This document shows positions 33,668 to 42,930 of a stretch of DNA of 64,000 nt, one piece after another. The position numbers and the translations under genes are program-made. The notes beneath the pieces were generated by a model. The model saw only the letters and a list, made by a program, of their open reading frames with translations. It ran no database searches and had not been told where the DNA came from. This DNA comes from LMUY01 sp964245075 (GTDB lineage: Bacteria; Pseudomonadota; Alphaproteobacteria; Acetobacterales; Acetobacteraceae), in assembly GCA_964245075.1 (NCBI GenBank), contig CAXTLC010000009.1, positions 9,447 to 73,446 of the forward strand, in the 5' to 3' direction. The first letter of the stretch is position 1, and every line of letters starts with the position of its first letter.

Positions 33668-35026
33668 ATGGAACAATCATCTTCCGCGCTCGGAATGCAA
33701 CACGGCTGCCGCCCGCGGGTGCTGGTGATCGCCGAGTCCTGCAACCCGGAATGGGAGAGCATTCCGCTGGTGGGCTGGTCCCACTATCACGCCCTGAGCG
33801 AGCTGGTGGACGTGCACCTGGTCACCCGCAATTGGAACCGTCCGGCGCTCGGGCGGGCCGGGCTGGTGGAAGGGCGGGACTTCACCGCCCTGAACACGGA
33901 CGCGCTGTTCAAGCCGGCGGAGCGGCTGGTCCGCCGCGTCAGCGGCCCCAACAAGGGCTGGGCCATGCTGACCGGGCTGTCCATCCCGTCCTACATCCTG
34001 TTCGAATGGCTGCTTTGGCGCAGTTTCGCGCAGGCGCTGCGGGCCGGCGAATATGACCTGGTGCACCGCATAACTCCGCTCAGCCCGGCGGTGCCCAGCC
34101 CGATCGCCAAACGCTGCCGCCGCCTCGGCGTGCCTTTCGTGCTCGGACCGCTGAACGGCGGCCTGCCATGGCCCAAGCAGTTCCCCGGCCTGCAACGGCA
34201 GGAAGGCGAATGGCTGTCCCGATTGCGGAACGCCTACCGCCTGGTGCCGAGCTACCGCTCCACGAGGCAGGACGCCGCAGCGCTCATCCTCGGCGGACGC
34301 AGCGCGCAGGCTGACCTGCCGGAACGCTGGCATGGCAAGGCGGTGTACGTGCCGGAGAACGGCATCGAGCCGTCCCGCTTCCCCCGCCCGCCTGAGCGCA
34401 CCGCCGACAGTTACCGCGGCCGGCCGTTGCGCGCCGTCTTCCTCGGCCGGCTGGTGCCCTACAAGGGCGCCGACTTGGTCATCGAGGCGGCGACGCCCCT
34501 GCTGCTGGACGGGCGGATGACGCTGGAGATCATCGGCTTCGGTCCGGAGGAGCTGAAGCTGGAGCAGATGGTGGCCGAACGCGGGCTGGGCGCCGCCGTG
34601 ACGCTGACGGGCAAGCTGCCGCACCCGGAGGTTTCTGGCCGGCTGCGGCGGTCGGACCTGATGACCTTTCCTTCCGTGCACGAGTTCGGCGGCGCCGTCA
34701 TCCTCGAGGGCATGGCCGCCGGCATCGTCCCGGTCGTGGTGGATTACGGCGGCCCCGGCGAGCTGGTCAGTCCCGGCAGCGGATTCCTGCTGGAGCTCGG
34801 GGATCGGGACGCGGTGGTGAGGAGCCTGCGCGCCACGCTGGAGGCGGTCTCGGCGGACCCGGGGCAGTTGGCGGCCATGTCCCGCCGCGCGGTGGACCGG
34901 GCGTTCGGCCTGTTCAGTTGGCCCGCCAAGGCGCGGCAAACGGCGGAGGTGTACCGCTGGGTGCTCGGCCAGCGGCCGGATCGCCCCCATACGTCGATCC
35001 CGTTGCCGGACCCGGCGCCGGTATGA
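33668..35026 (+). CDS. Glycosyltransferase family 4 (GT-B fold)
   Basis: The 452-residue retaining glycosyltransferase has an N-terminal domain with VLVIAESCNPEWESIPLVGWSHY and a C-terminal Rossmann domain with VFLGRLVPYKGADLVIEA (donor loop) and SVHEFGGAVILEGMAAGIVPVVVDYGGPGEL. The E-x7-E motif (EFGGAVILE) binds the donor nucleotide. GTG 33665 directly before ATG 33668 is also possible; AGGA lies upstream of both. The stop overlaps the Wzx-like start as ATGA. Genes 33668-36261 form a unit. Confidence 0.9.
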   Translation: MEQSSSALGMQHGCRPRVLVIAESCNPEWESIPLVGWSHYHALSELVDVHLVTRNWNRPALGRAGLVEGRDFTALNTDALFKPAERLVRRVSGPNKGWAMLTGLSIPSYILFEWLLWRSFAQALRAGEYDLVHRITPLSPAVPSPIAKRCRRLGVPFVLGPLNGGLPWPKQFPGLQRQEGEWLSRLRNAYRLVPSYRSTRQDAAALILGGRSAQADLPERWHGKAVYVPENGIEPSRFPRPPERTADSYRGRPLRAVFLGRLVPYKGADLVIEAATPLLLDGRMTLEIIGFGPEELKLEQMVAERGLGAAVTLTGKLPHPEVSGRLRRSDLMTFPSVHEFGGAVILEGMAAGIVPVVVDYGGPGELVSPGSGFLLELGDRDAVVRSLRATLEAVSADPGQLAAMSRRAVDRAFGLFSWPAKARQTAEVYRWVLGQRPDRPHTSIPLPDPAPV

Positions 35027-36261
35027 GGTTCGCGGCGTCCCTGGCGGAGCAGTGCTGCGGCTCCCTGCTCACCTTCGTGATCAACCTTTGGCTGATCCGC
35101 AACGGCGCGCCGCATTCCTACGGCGTGTACGTGTTCTGGCTGTCGGTGGCCTGGGTGCTCGGCACGGCGCAAGGCACGCTGGTGATTGCGCACCTGTTCG
35201 CGCTGCCTTCCGTGCAGGATCACCCGGCGGCCCGGCGGGACCCGGAGCGGCTGTTCCTGACCGTGACGCTCGGGCTGCTCGTCCTCGCCGCCATCGGAGT
35301 GGCCGCTGCGAACGCGGTGCTGGCCGCCAGCGGATCGGAACTGGCCTCGCCCCAAGCGATGCTGTTCATTCCCGCCTTCCTGCTGTTCCAATACGTCCGG
35401 GCTTTCGCCTTCTCACGCCAGCGGCCAGTCCTGGCAGCGTGCTTGACCGGCCTCATCCTGCTCTCGGCGGTGGCGGCGTTGGTGGCGGACTTCGCCTTGG
35501 GCCACCGGCCGGATGCCGCGCGGGTGCTGCTGCTGACCGCGTTCGCCTACGGCCTGTGCTCGCTTCTCGTGCTGCTGGCGTTGCTGGGCGGGATGCGGCC
35601 GATGCTGCGGGCCGGGGAGATCCGGCGTCATGCCCATCTGCTGCACGGGTCCGGCTGGCTGATGCTCGGCGCCGGATCGGGGGAGGTGACGAGCCGGCTG
35701 TACAGCTTTGCCGTGGCCGGGCGGTTCGGCCCGGACGCGCTGGCGGCGCTGTCGGCGGTGCAGGTGGTGATCCGGCCGGCGTGGATGCTGTCCTCCGCCT
35801 GGTCCTCCGTCGGCTTCCCGCAGATGTCCGCCCGCCGGGCGACGGGCGACCGCGACGGGCTGGTGCGCACGATGCTGTCCGGCGCCGCCATGACGGCCGC
35901 GGGCAGCCTGGCTTGGACGGCGCTGGTCATCGCCGGGTGGCCGTGGATTTCCGGTGCGCTCTACCATGGCCGCTACGAGCAGATCGGGCCGCTCGCATAC
36001 CTTTGGGGTGGCAACGTGGTGCTGGGCAGCGTCGCGGTGGCGCTGAACACGGCCATGCTGTCCTTGGGGGAGTACCGCCGGCTGGCGCTGCTGGATCTGG
36101 CGGGAGCCGTCGTGACGGTGGGCGCGATGGCGGCGCTGCTCCCCCGGTTCGACTATCCCTACGCCGTCCTCGCGACCATCACGGGCCAGGCAATGCAGGT
36201 CGGCCTCATGGCGCTGGTTCTGCAAGGCCGCTTGCGCCGGCCATTGGCAGTCGCCGCGTGA
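35023..36261 (+). CDS. wzx: Wzx-like polysaccharide flippase (MATE/MOP superfamily)
   Basis: The 412-residue protein has about 11-12 membrane helices, beginning RFAASLAEQCCGSLLTFVINLWLIRNG, which resembles PST/Wzx flippases that move undecaprenyl-linked repeat units across the inner membrane. Charged residues are rare within the helices. ATG 35023 overlaps the GT4 stop. The last 56 bases overlap the 3' end of the convergent polymerase/ligase gene, so both C-terminal tails share DNA. The family call rests on topology and position, since Wzx sequences diverge strongly. Confidence 0.72.
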   Translation: MRFAASLAEQCCGSLLTFVINLWLIRNGAPHSYGVYVFWLSVAWVLGTAQGTLVIAHLFALPSVQDHPAARRDPERLFLTVTLGLLVLAAIGVAAANAVLAASGSELASPQAMLFIPAFLLFQYVRAFAFSRQRPVLAACLTGLILLSAVAALVADFALGHRPDAARVLLLTAFAYGLCSLLVLLALLGGMRPMLRAGEIRRHAHLLHGSGWLMLGAGSGEVTSRLYSFAVAGRFGPDALAALSAVQVVIRPAWMLSSAWSSVGFPQMSARRATGDRDGLVRTMLSGAAMTAAGSLAWTALVIAGWPWISGALYHGRYEQIGPLAYLWGGNVVLGSVAVALNTAMLSLGEYRRLALLDLAGAVVTVGAMAALLPRFDYPYAVLATITGQAMQVGLMALVLQGRLRRPLAVAA

Positions 36262-37588
36262 CCGGATGCGCGGAACGCCGGGTGGCGGGGCGGCGGGTGA
36301 GCATGTTCCACTTCTCAAGGTCCAGCGCAGCCAGCACGAAGGCGACCGCCAGCACTGAGTTGTTGGAGAACAGGTTCGACTCCGTCAGGTTGTGCACCAG
36401 CAACCCGATCAACAGCGCCATGTGGAACGCCGCGGTCGGATACGCCATGCGCCCGCTGCGCCAGGCCACGTCCGCCGGCTCCGCCCGGCTGATGGCGCGG
36501 CCGGCGAGGCCCAGGGTGCGGAACACGACGAACAGGCCGCCTGCCAGCCCAAGGACGCCGCCCGTCGCCAGCAGGTCCAGATAGCCCTCATGCGCCTCGT
36601 TGATGATGGCGTAGACGCCGAACCACATGTCGGATTTCAGGCTGGGCTGCACCGCCGGATCGATCGCCCAGAACGAGGCGTAGCCGGCGCCGAGCCAGGG
36701 CCGCTTGCCGATCTCCTCCATGACGAAGGACCACAGGTCGGTGCGCCCGGTGAAGGTGGCGCCCCGCATCGGCAGCCATGGGTCCACCCCCGTCGCGCCG
36801 CACCAGGCAAGGTAAGCGAAGGCGAGCGCCAAGACCGCGGTGGGCACCGCCACCGCGACCGCGGCCAGCATCGGCCGGGGCAGGCGCGCCGCCCCCAGGA
36901 CCAAAGGCATCACCATGGGCGCCAGCAGCACGATGGATTGGCTGGTGGTGGACCGCGTGGCCACCAGCAGCCCCGCCATCATCAGCACGGCCCCGGCAGT
37001 CGCCGCCCGCGCCAAGCGTCCCCGAAGCAGGAAGAACGCGCTCGACGCGGACAAGCAGCCGTACATCATCAGCAGCCCGGTCTGGTTCTTTTGCAGTTGC
37101 AGCCCGGCCAGGCCCTCGTCCGTCATGGCGTAGCCCGGCATGACGATCCAGGTCAGCAGGTCCGCCCCCGCCGCCGCCGTGCACACGCAGGCGATCAGCA
37201 CGTGCACGCTCGCTGCCCGCCGCACCCCCGCCAGCAGGATCACCGACAGGACCAGCTGCACGACGGAGAACAGCACCCGGCGCATCGCCGCATCCGGGTC
37301 CAGCGCCCACGCGACGCTGGCCGCGAAGTAGGCGTAAAGCAGCAGCAGCGCCCAGCTCGACCGCATCAGCGCCAGCACGGTGCGCCAGCGCGCCGCCGCC
37401 ACCGGCACGGACATCGCCAGCAGCCCCAGCCACACGAAGCGGTTCAGCGGGTTCACGTGGTCCGTCGCGAGCGCGGTGTCCCGGTCGAACTCCGGGATGC
37501 CGACGATCGCGTACAGCAGCATCAGCGTCAGCACGACCAGCGTCAGCCGGTTCACCCAGGGATCGGCATGCGCGTCCATCGCCGCCAT
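36206..37588 (-). CDS. O-antigen ligase / Wzy-type polymerase family membrane protein
   Basis: The 460-residue protein has about 11 helices and a long periplasmic loop with FTGRTDLWSFVMEEIGKRPWLGAGYASFW near residue 275, typical of the Wzy_C/O-antigen ligase family. EAHEGYLDLLATGGVLGLA near 330 is a second family marker, with the His conserved. It would polymerise repeat units or ligate them to lipid A. ATG 37588 or 37579 is likely; the frame runs open to 37618. It converges with wzx. Confidence 0.85.
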   Translation of the reverse strand: MAAMDAHADPWVNRLTLVVLTLMLLYAIVGIPEFDRDTALATDHVNPLNRFVWLGLLAMSVPVAAARWRTVLALMRSSWALLLLYAYFAASVAWALDPDAAMRRVLFSVVQLVLSVILLAGVRRAASVHVLIACVCTAAAGADLLTWIVMPGYAMTDEGLAGLQLQKNQTGLLMMYGCLSASSAFFLLRGRLARAATAGAVLMMAGLLVATRSTTSQSIVLLAPMVMPLVLGAARLPRPMLAAVAVAVPTAVLALAFAYLAWCGATGVDPWLPMRGATFTGRTDLWSFVMEEIGKRPWLGAGYASFWAIDPAVQPSLKSDMWFGVYAIINEAHEGYLDLLATGGVLGLAGGLFVVFRTLGLAGRAISRAEPADVAWRSGRMAYPTAAFHMALLIGLLVHNLTESNLFSNNSVLAVAFVLAALDLEKWNMLTRRPATRRSAHPVTRRLPMAGASGLAEPAP

Positions 37589-37638
37589 CTGCCACGCGGC
37601 CGCGCCGCCCGTCCACAACTCCCGCGCAGGAAAATCCT

Positions 37639-38565
37639 ATGACCGAGCCGGCCATCAGCGTTGTCATCCCCTGCTACGACCGGATCGCCCTGCTGTCACG
37701 AACGTTGCACGCGTGCTTCACGCAACGATGCGACGCGCCGTGGGAGATCGTGGTCGCCGACAACCATCCCGCCCGCCTGGCCGCGCCGCTGCTGGCCGGG
37801 CTGTCCTCGCCGGTGCCGCTGCGCCACGTGGCGGCGGGCGAGCGCAACATCGCCCGGGCGCGCAACCGCGGGGTGGCGGCGGCGCGCGGCGCGCTGGTGG
37901 CGTTCGTGGACGATGACGAAGCGCCGGAGCCGGGCTGGCTGAACGCTCACCACGACTGCCTGCGCCGCACCGGTGCGGACGCGAGCTTCGGCCCGAAATA
38001 CCCGGTGTTCGAGGGCGGCGCCGCCCCGGCCTGGGACCCGGACGGCCGGTTCTACACGACCGATTTCGGCCTGCCCGCGGATGCCGAGCTGCGCCCGCTC
38101 GATTGGTGGCCGCCGCAGGCGCGCGGCATCGGCACCGGCAACTCGATGCTGCGCCGCGCCACCTGCCTGCCCGGCCCGGCGCCGTTCGACGAGGTGTTCG
38201 GCCGCAGCGGCGGGGAAGACTCGATGCTGCTGCTCGGCCTGTCCAAGCGTGGCCGCCGCTTCGTCTGGTGCCCGTCCGCCACCGTGCGGGAGTTCAACGA
38301 GGCCGCCCGGCTCCACCCGTCCTACATGGCCGCCCGGGTGCGCCGCAGCGCGCGCCATTCCGCAGCCGTGCGGGTGGCGATCAGCGAGCGCAAGCTGCTG
38401 ACCCGGCTGGGCACCGGCGTGGTGGGTCTGGGACAACTGGGCGTGTACGGCGCGCTGTGGGCGGCCACGCGGAAGCCGCGTTACGGGCTGCAGATGAGCA
38501 AGGGGATGGGCAAGCTGGGGTTCGGCGAGCTGGAGTTCGTGCCGGAGAAGGCGGCGGCGATGTAG
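37639..38565 (+). CDS. Glycosyltransferase family 2
   Basis: The 308-residue protein shows AISVVIPCYDRIALLSRTL, EIVVADNHPARL and FVDDDEAPEPGWL (DxD-like metal site), then GTGNSMLRRATC and GRSGGEDSML, all of the GT-A inverting type. It is related in sequence pattern to the other GT2 at 43671 (compare GASGGEDLDLFLRLEGRGRRFVWC with its GEDSMLLLGLSKRGRRFVWC), so the two are probable paralogues. It is divergent from the ligase gene, with starts 50 bases apart. The sugar is unknown. Confidence 0.9.
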   Translation: MTEPAISVVIPCYDRIALLSRTLHACFTQRCDAPWEIVVADNHPARLAAPLLAGLSSPVPLRHVAAGERNIARARNRGVAAARGALVAFVDDDEAPEPGWLNAHHDCLRRTGADASFGPKYPVFEGGAAPAWDPDGRFYTTDFGLPADAELRPLDWWPPQARGIGTGNSMLRRATCLPGPAPFDEVFGRSGGEDSMLLLGLSKRGRRFVWCPSATVREFNEAARLHPSYMAARVRRSARHSAAVRVAISERKLLTRLGTGVVGLGQLGVYGALWAATRKPRYGLQMSKGMGKLGFGELEFVPEKAAAM

Positions 38566-38907
38566 CACAATCGAGCCACGTCGCTCCTGTTCATGCGACC
38601 GTGGCAGGGTCGAGCGCAAGCGGGCCTCGGTGCGTCGAGCGCCCGTGCCCCTTGTGGGCGTCGTGGGCGGGTGAGTGAAGCGTCATCCGCTGCCGCCGCG
38701 CCCAGGTGGCGGAAGGCGCTCCGCCCGTCCATCCCGCCCGACGTGCCGGGGGCACTCGGGTCGCTGCCCGCCTTGCCTGAAATAGCCGTCTGCTCCCGCC
38801 AGGTGTGACAGCAGTCGTTCTGCTGCCCCCTCCGCCTCGCGGAGAACCGCCTTCCAAACTTGCCCCGCCCCATTGCCCGTGCCTTACCCGCCAGACACAT
38901 GGGGCCC
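38566..38907. other. Intergenic region between the GT2 gene and cysI
   Basis: This 342-base stretch has coding-like GC content but no frame that resembles a protein family and no clear hairpin. It presumably contains the cysI promoter. No riboswitch pattern was seen. Confidence 0.4.
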
Positions 38908-40614
38908 ATGAGCACCACCGACCTCGCCCCGCCCCCCGCGCCCAAGCTGTCCGGCGTCGAGGCGCTGAAGGCGTCCAGCCACGGCTTGCGCGGAGACCTC
39001 GCCACCGAACTCGCCGGCGCGCCGCGCGGCGGGGTGTCGGAAGGCGCCTACAACCTGCTCAAGTTCCACGGCACCTACGAGCAGTACGACCGCGACACCG
39101 CCACCGTGCGCAAGCAGGCCGGGCTGGACAAGGAATGGCAGTTCATGGTCCGCGTCCGCGCGCCGGGCGGCATCATGACCGCGGCGCAATACCTGGCGCT
39201 GGACGAGATCGCCGGCCGCTACGCCAACGGCACGCTGAAGATCACCACCCGCCAGGGCCTCCAGTTCCACGGCACCGTGCTGGGAGACCTCAAGGCCGAG
39301 ATCGCGGCGGTCAACCACGCGCTGATGACCACCTACGCCGCCTGCGGGGACGTGGCGCGCAACGTGATGACCACGCCCGCGCCCCGTCGCGATGCGGTCC
39401 ATGCCCGGTTGCAGGCGGACGCCGTCATGCTGTCCACCCGCCTGCTGCCGCAGAGCCGCGGCTACTACGAGGTGTTCCTGGACGAGCCGGCGGAGGATGC
39501 GGCGCCGGCCGAGGAGCCGGTGTACGGCGCCACCTACCTGCCGCGGAAGTTCAAGGTCGGGTTGGTCCACCCGGCGGACAACACGGTGGACGTGCTGGCC
39601 AACGACCTGGGCTTCGTGGCCTTGTTCGACGGCGACGCGCTGCTTGGCTACCAGGTGTATGTCGGCGGCGGCCAGGGCATGACCCACAACAACCCGCGCA
39701 CCTATCCGCGCGTCGCCACCGTGCTTGGCTTCATCGGCCCCCATCAGCTCTGGGACGCCACGGAGGCGGTGATCGCCCTGCACCGTGACCATGGGGACCG
39801 CACCAACCGCCGCCGCGCCCGGCTGAAATACGTGGTGGACGACCACGGCACTGACTGGGTGCGCGAGCAGATCACCAACACCTACGGCCTTGCCCTGCAA
39901 CCGCCGCGGGACATCCCGAAGCTGCAAGTCCCCGACCTGCTGGGCTGGCACGAGCAGGGGGACGGCAAGCTCTGGCTGGGCGTCCCGGTCAACGCCGGGC
40001 GCATCGCCGGAAGCCTGCGCACGGCGTTGCGCGACGCGGTGAACTGCTTCGGCGTGCACCCGGTGTTCACCCCGCAGCAGGACGTGCTGCTGACGGACGT
40101 GCTGCCGGCCGACCGGGACGCACTGGATGCCCTGCTGCGCGGACACGGCATCACGATGGCGGAGGACCTGACGCCGCTGTCCCAATGGGCGCTGGCCTGC
40201 TCCGCCTTGCCGACCTGCGGCCTGGCGCTGACGGAGGCGGAGCGGGTACGCCTGCCGGCGGTGGCGGAGATCGAGCAGGTGCTCGCCCGGCACGGCATGG
40301 AGCGCGAGCGGATCAGCTTGCGCATCACCGGCTGCCCGAACGGCTGCGCGCGGTCCTACACCGGGGACCTCGGCCTGGTCGGCCGCGTGCCGGGCCAGTA
40401 CGCCGTCTTCATCGGCGGCGACTTCGAGGGCACGCGGCTCTCCTTCAAGCTGCTGGAGCGGGTGCCGTTGGAGGCGCTCGGCGCCACGCTGGAGCCGATC
40501 GTGGCGGCCTGGGCGCGGACCCGCGCCCCCGGCGAGGGACTCGGCGATTTCTGCACCCGCATGGGCCTCCCCGCGCTGTTGCAGATGCTGCCAGGCGCCA
40601 AGCTGGCGGCCTAA
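38908..40614 (+). CDS. cysI: Assimilatory sulfite reductase, siroheme-iron-sulfur subunit
   Basis: The 568-residue protein reduces sulfite to sulfide for cysteine synthesis. Two ferredoxin-like and two catalytic domains are present. The siroheme/4Fe-4S ligands are CSALPTC (C-x5-C) near 430 and CPNGC (C-x3-C) near 477, and siroheme contacts appear in ITTRQGLQFHG. The length and start motif KASSHGLRGDLATELA match hemoprotein subunits used with a CysJ-type flavoprotein; cysJ is not in the window, so ferredoxin could be the donor instead. ATG 38908 is preferred. The next gene ssuD begins 20 bases later with AAGGAG. Confidence 0.93.
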   Translation: MSTTDLAPPPAPKLSGVEALKASSHGLRGDLATELAGAPRGGVSEGAYNLLKFHGTYEQYDRDTATVRKQAGLDKEWQFMVRVRAPGGIMTAAQYLALDEIAGRYANGTLKITTRQGLQFHGTVLGDLKAEIAAVNHALMTTYAACGDVARNVMTTPAPRRDAVHARLQADAVMLSTRLLPQSRGYYEVFLDEPAEDAAPAEEPVYGATYLPRKFKVGLVHPADNTVDVLANDLGFVALFDGDALLGYQVYVGGGQGMTHNNPRTYPRVATVLGFIGPHQLWDATEAVIALHRDHGDRTNRRRARLKYVVDDHGTDWVREQITNTYGLALQPPRDIPKLQVPDLLGWHEQGDGKLWLGVPVNAGRIAGSLRTALRDAVNCFGVHPVFTPQQDVLLTDVLPADRDALDALLRGHGITMAEDLTPLSQWALACSALPTCGLALTEAERVRLPAVAEIEQVLARHGMERERISLRITGCPNGCARSYTGDLGLVGRVPGQYAVFIGGDFEGTRLSFKLLERVPLEALGATLEPIVAAWARTRAPGEGLGDFCTRMGLPALLQMLPGAKLAA

Positions 40615-40634
40615 CAAGAACAAGGAGCACGCCC

Positions 40635-41816
40635 ATGGACACCGGATTGGCCCCGCCCCCGCTCGACATGCTGTGGTTCCTGCCCACCGGCGGGGACGGC
40701 CGCTACCTCGGCTCCTCCATGGGGCAGCGCAGCGTGGACAACCGCTACCTCCGCCAAGTGGCGGTGGCGGTGGACCAGCTCGGCTACACCGGCATCCTGC
40801 TGCCGACCGGCAACGGCTGCGAGGATGCGTTGGTGACCGCGTCCAGCATCGCCCCGTTCACCGAGCGGCTGCGCTTCCTGGTGGCGATGCGGCCCGGCCA
40901 GGCCACCCCCGGGGAGGCCGCGCGGCAGTACTCGGCGCTCGACCGGCTGAGCGGCGGCCGTTTGATGGTCAACCTCGTGTGCGGCGGCAATCCGAAGGAC
41001 CTTGCGGGCGACGGCGTCACCCTCGGCCATGACGAGCGCTACGCCCACGCGTCCGACTTCCTCCATATCTGGCGCGGGCTGATGGCCGGCGAGACGGTGC
41101 AGCACGAGGGCGCTTACCTGTCGTCGGCAGGCGGCAGGCTGAATTTCCCGCCGGTGCAGGCGCCGCACCCGCCGGTGTACTTCGGCGGGTCCTCCCCGGC
41201 CGGCCATGCGCTCGCCGCGGCGCAGGCGGACGCATACCTCACCTGGGGCGAGCCGCCGGACGCGGTGGCCGGCAAGATCGCCGACATCCGCCGCCGGGCC
41301 GCTGCCCACGGGCGCACGCTGCGCTACGGCATCCGGCTCCACCTGATCGTGCGTGAAACCGAGGGCGAGGCCTGGGACGCGGCACGCGGGCTGATCCGCC
41401 ACCTGTCGGACGACATGATCGAGACTGCCCAGCGCCGGCTGGCGACGGACAGCGACAGCGAGGGCCAGCGCCGCATGCTCGCCCTCCATGGCGGTTCGCG
41501 CGAGCGGCTGGAAGTGGCGCCGAACCTGTGGGCCGGCGTGGGCCTGGTCCGCGGCGGCGCCGGCACCGCGCTGGTGGGTGATCCGCAGACGGTGGCCGAC
41601 CGCATCCGCGAGTACCAGTCGCTCGGGATCGATACCGTGATCGCTTCCGGCTACCCGCACCTGGATGAGGCCTACAGGGTGGCGGAACTGCTGTTCCCGC
41701 TGCTCGGCTTGCAGCGGGACGCGGCCAAGGGCGGTCCCAGCCTGATGACCGGTGGCGGATCGTTCATGACGACGGATGCCTTCCCGGCGCCGGCTGCTGC
41801 CCGGCGGGCACGGTGA
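40635..41816 (+). CDS. ssuD: FMNH2-dependent alkanesulfonate monooxygenase
   Basis: SsuD releases sulfite from alkanesulfonates using FMNH2 and oxygen, which fits the sulfite reductase upstream. The 393-residue luciferase-like barrel begins MLWFLPTGGDGRYLG and has YTGILLPTGNGCEDALV, a Cys conserved in SsuD, FLVAMRPGQATPGEAARQ and VYFGGSSPAG. The reductase SsuE is not present here. ATG 40635 has AAGGAG eight bases upstream. The stop overlaps ssuA as GTGA, so cysI-ssuD-ssuA form one operon. Confidence 0.93.
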   Translation: MDTGLAPPPLDMLWFLPTGGDGRYLGSSMGQRSVDNRYLRQVAVAVDQLGYTGILLPTGNGCEDALVTASSIAPFTERLRFLVAMRPGQATPGEAARQYSALDRLSGGRLMVNLVCGGNPKDLAGDGVTLGHDERYAHASDFLHIWRGLMAGETVQHEGAYLSSAGGRLNFPPVQAPHPPVYFGGSSPAGHALAAAQADAYLTWGEPPDAVAGKIADIRRRAAAHGRTLRYGIRLHLIVRETEGEAWDAARGLIRHLSDDMIETAQRRLATDSDSEGQRRMLALHGGSRERLEVAPNLWAGVGLVRGGAGTALVGDPQTVADRIREYQSLGIDTVIASGYPHLDEAYRVAELLFPLLGLQRDAAKGGPSLMTGGGSFMTTDAFPAPAAARRAR

Positions 41817-42754
41817 CGATCGGGCGCCGCGGCGTCCTGGCCGCCTTGGCCGCGACGCCGTTCGCTGCCGCGCGCGCCGCACAGCCGTTGCGGATCGGCT
41901 ACCAGAAGAACGGCTCGCTGGTCATCCTCAAGCGGCAAGGCACGCTGGAAGCGCTGTTCGCCCCCCGCGGCATCGCCGTGGGCTGGGCCGAGTTCAACGC
42001 CGGGCCGCCGATCCTGGAGGCGATGAACGCCGGCGCGATCGAGTTCGGCATGGCCGGCGACACCCCTCCGATCTTCGCGCAGGCCGCGGGCGTCAACTTC
42101 GTCTATGTCGGCGCCCAGCCGACCACCGGGGAGAACGAGGCGATCCTTGTGCGCGAGGGCGGGCCGGTGCGGACGCTGGCTGACCTGAAAGGCCGCCGGG
42201 TCGGCTACACCCGCGGATCGAGCGCGCACAACGCATTGATCCAGGCCCTCGCCTCTGTTGGATTGACGCCCGCGGACATCCAATCGGTTCCCTTGCAACC
42301 GCCGGACGCGCTGGCGGCGTTCCGCAGCGGCAGCCTGGATGCCTGGGTGATCTGGGACCCGTTCCTGGCCATCGCCGAGCAGGACGCGGCGACCCGTGTG
42401 CTGGTTCAGGACACGCAGGTCGCGCCAAGCAGCAACTTCGTTCTAGCCCGGCGCGACTGGGCCGAGCACGCGCAGGATCAGGTGCGCGTGCTGCTTGGCG
42501 CGATCAACGGCGCTGCGGACTGGGCGAAGCATAACCCGGAAGCCTTGGCAGGCCTGTTGGCGGAAGTCACCGGCGTGCCGCTGGCCGCGCAACGGGTCGC
42601 GGCGCCGCGCGGCTTCTACGCGGTGCAGCCGATGGACGACCACATCGTGGCGCAGCAACAGGAGATCGCCGACACGTTTGCGCGCCTGCGTATCATCCCC
42701 GCCCGCATCGACGTCCGCCGGGCCGTGCTGCCGCCCGCGGCCGACCGGTCATGA
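41813..42754 (+). CDS. ssuA: Aliphatic sulfonate ABC transporter substrate-binding protein
   Basis: The 313-residue protein has a short twin-arginine-like signal (TIGRRGVLAALAATPFAAARA) and a NMT1/SsuA-type domain with LRIGYQKNGSLVILKRQGTLE and AIEFGMAGDTPPIFAQAAG. DALAAFRSGSLDAWVIWDP is diagnostic for sulfonate/taurine binders. It delivers sulfonates to an inner membrane permease, but ssuB and ssuC do not follow. GTG 41813 overlaps ssuD. Its stop overlaps the next 55-residue membrane gene as ATGA. Confidence 0.9.
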   Translation: MTIGRRGVLAALAATPFAAARAAQPLRIGYQKNGSLVILKRQGTLEALFAPRGIAVGWAEFNAGPPILEAMNAGAIEFGMAGDTPPIFAQAAGVNFVYVGAQPTTGENEAILVREGGPVRTLADLKGRRVGYTRGSSAHNALIQALASVGLTPADIQSVPLQPPDALAAFRSGSLDAWVIWDPFLAIAEQDAATRVLVQDTQVAPSSNFVLARRDWAEHAQDQVRVLLGAINGAADWAKHNPEALAGLLAEVTGVPLAAQRVAAPRGFYAVQPMDDHIVAQQQEIADTFARLRIIPARIDVRRAVLPPAADRS

Positions 42755-42918
42755 GCGACGCGAGGGAGTGGCCGGCAGCCTCGCCGGACCGCTTGGCCCG
42801 ATCGCGCTTGGCTCAGTCGCTTTGGGCCGAGCACGGCTGGGCGCTGTCGGGCCCGCAGGTCGGGGCCTTGCTGGCGCTCGTGCTTCTGGCCATGGCACTC
42901 GGCGCCATCTTGGGCTGA
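42751..42918 (+). CDS. 55-residue single-span membrane protein in the sulfur operon
   Basis: ATG 42751 overlaps the ssuA stop. The product has a polar N-terminus (MSDAREWPAASPDRLARS) and one hydrophobic helix near the end (VGALLALVLLAMALGAILG). It is too short for most gene finders. The exact overlap argues that it is translated. It could be the remaining N-terminus of a permease such as SsuC, which normally starts with a cytoplasmic tail and first helix, or a separate small membrane protein. I cannot decide which. Confidence 0.6.
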   Translation: MSDAREWPAASPDRLARSRLAQSLWAEHGWALSGPQVGALLALVLLAMALGAILG

Positions 42919-42930
42919 TGGCCGCGGCGG

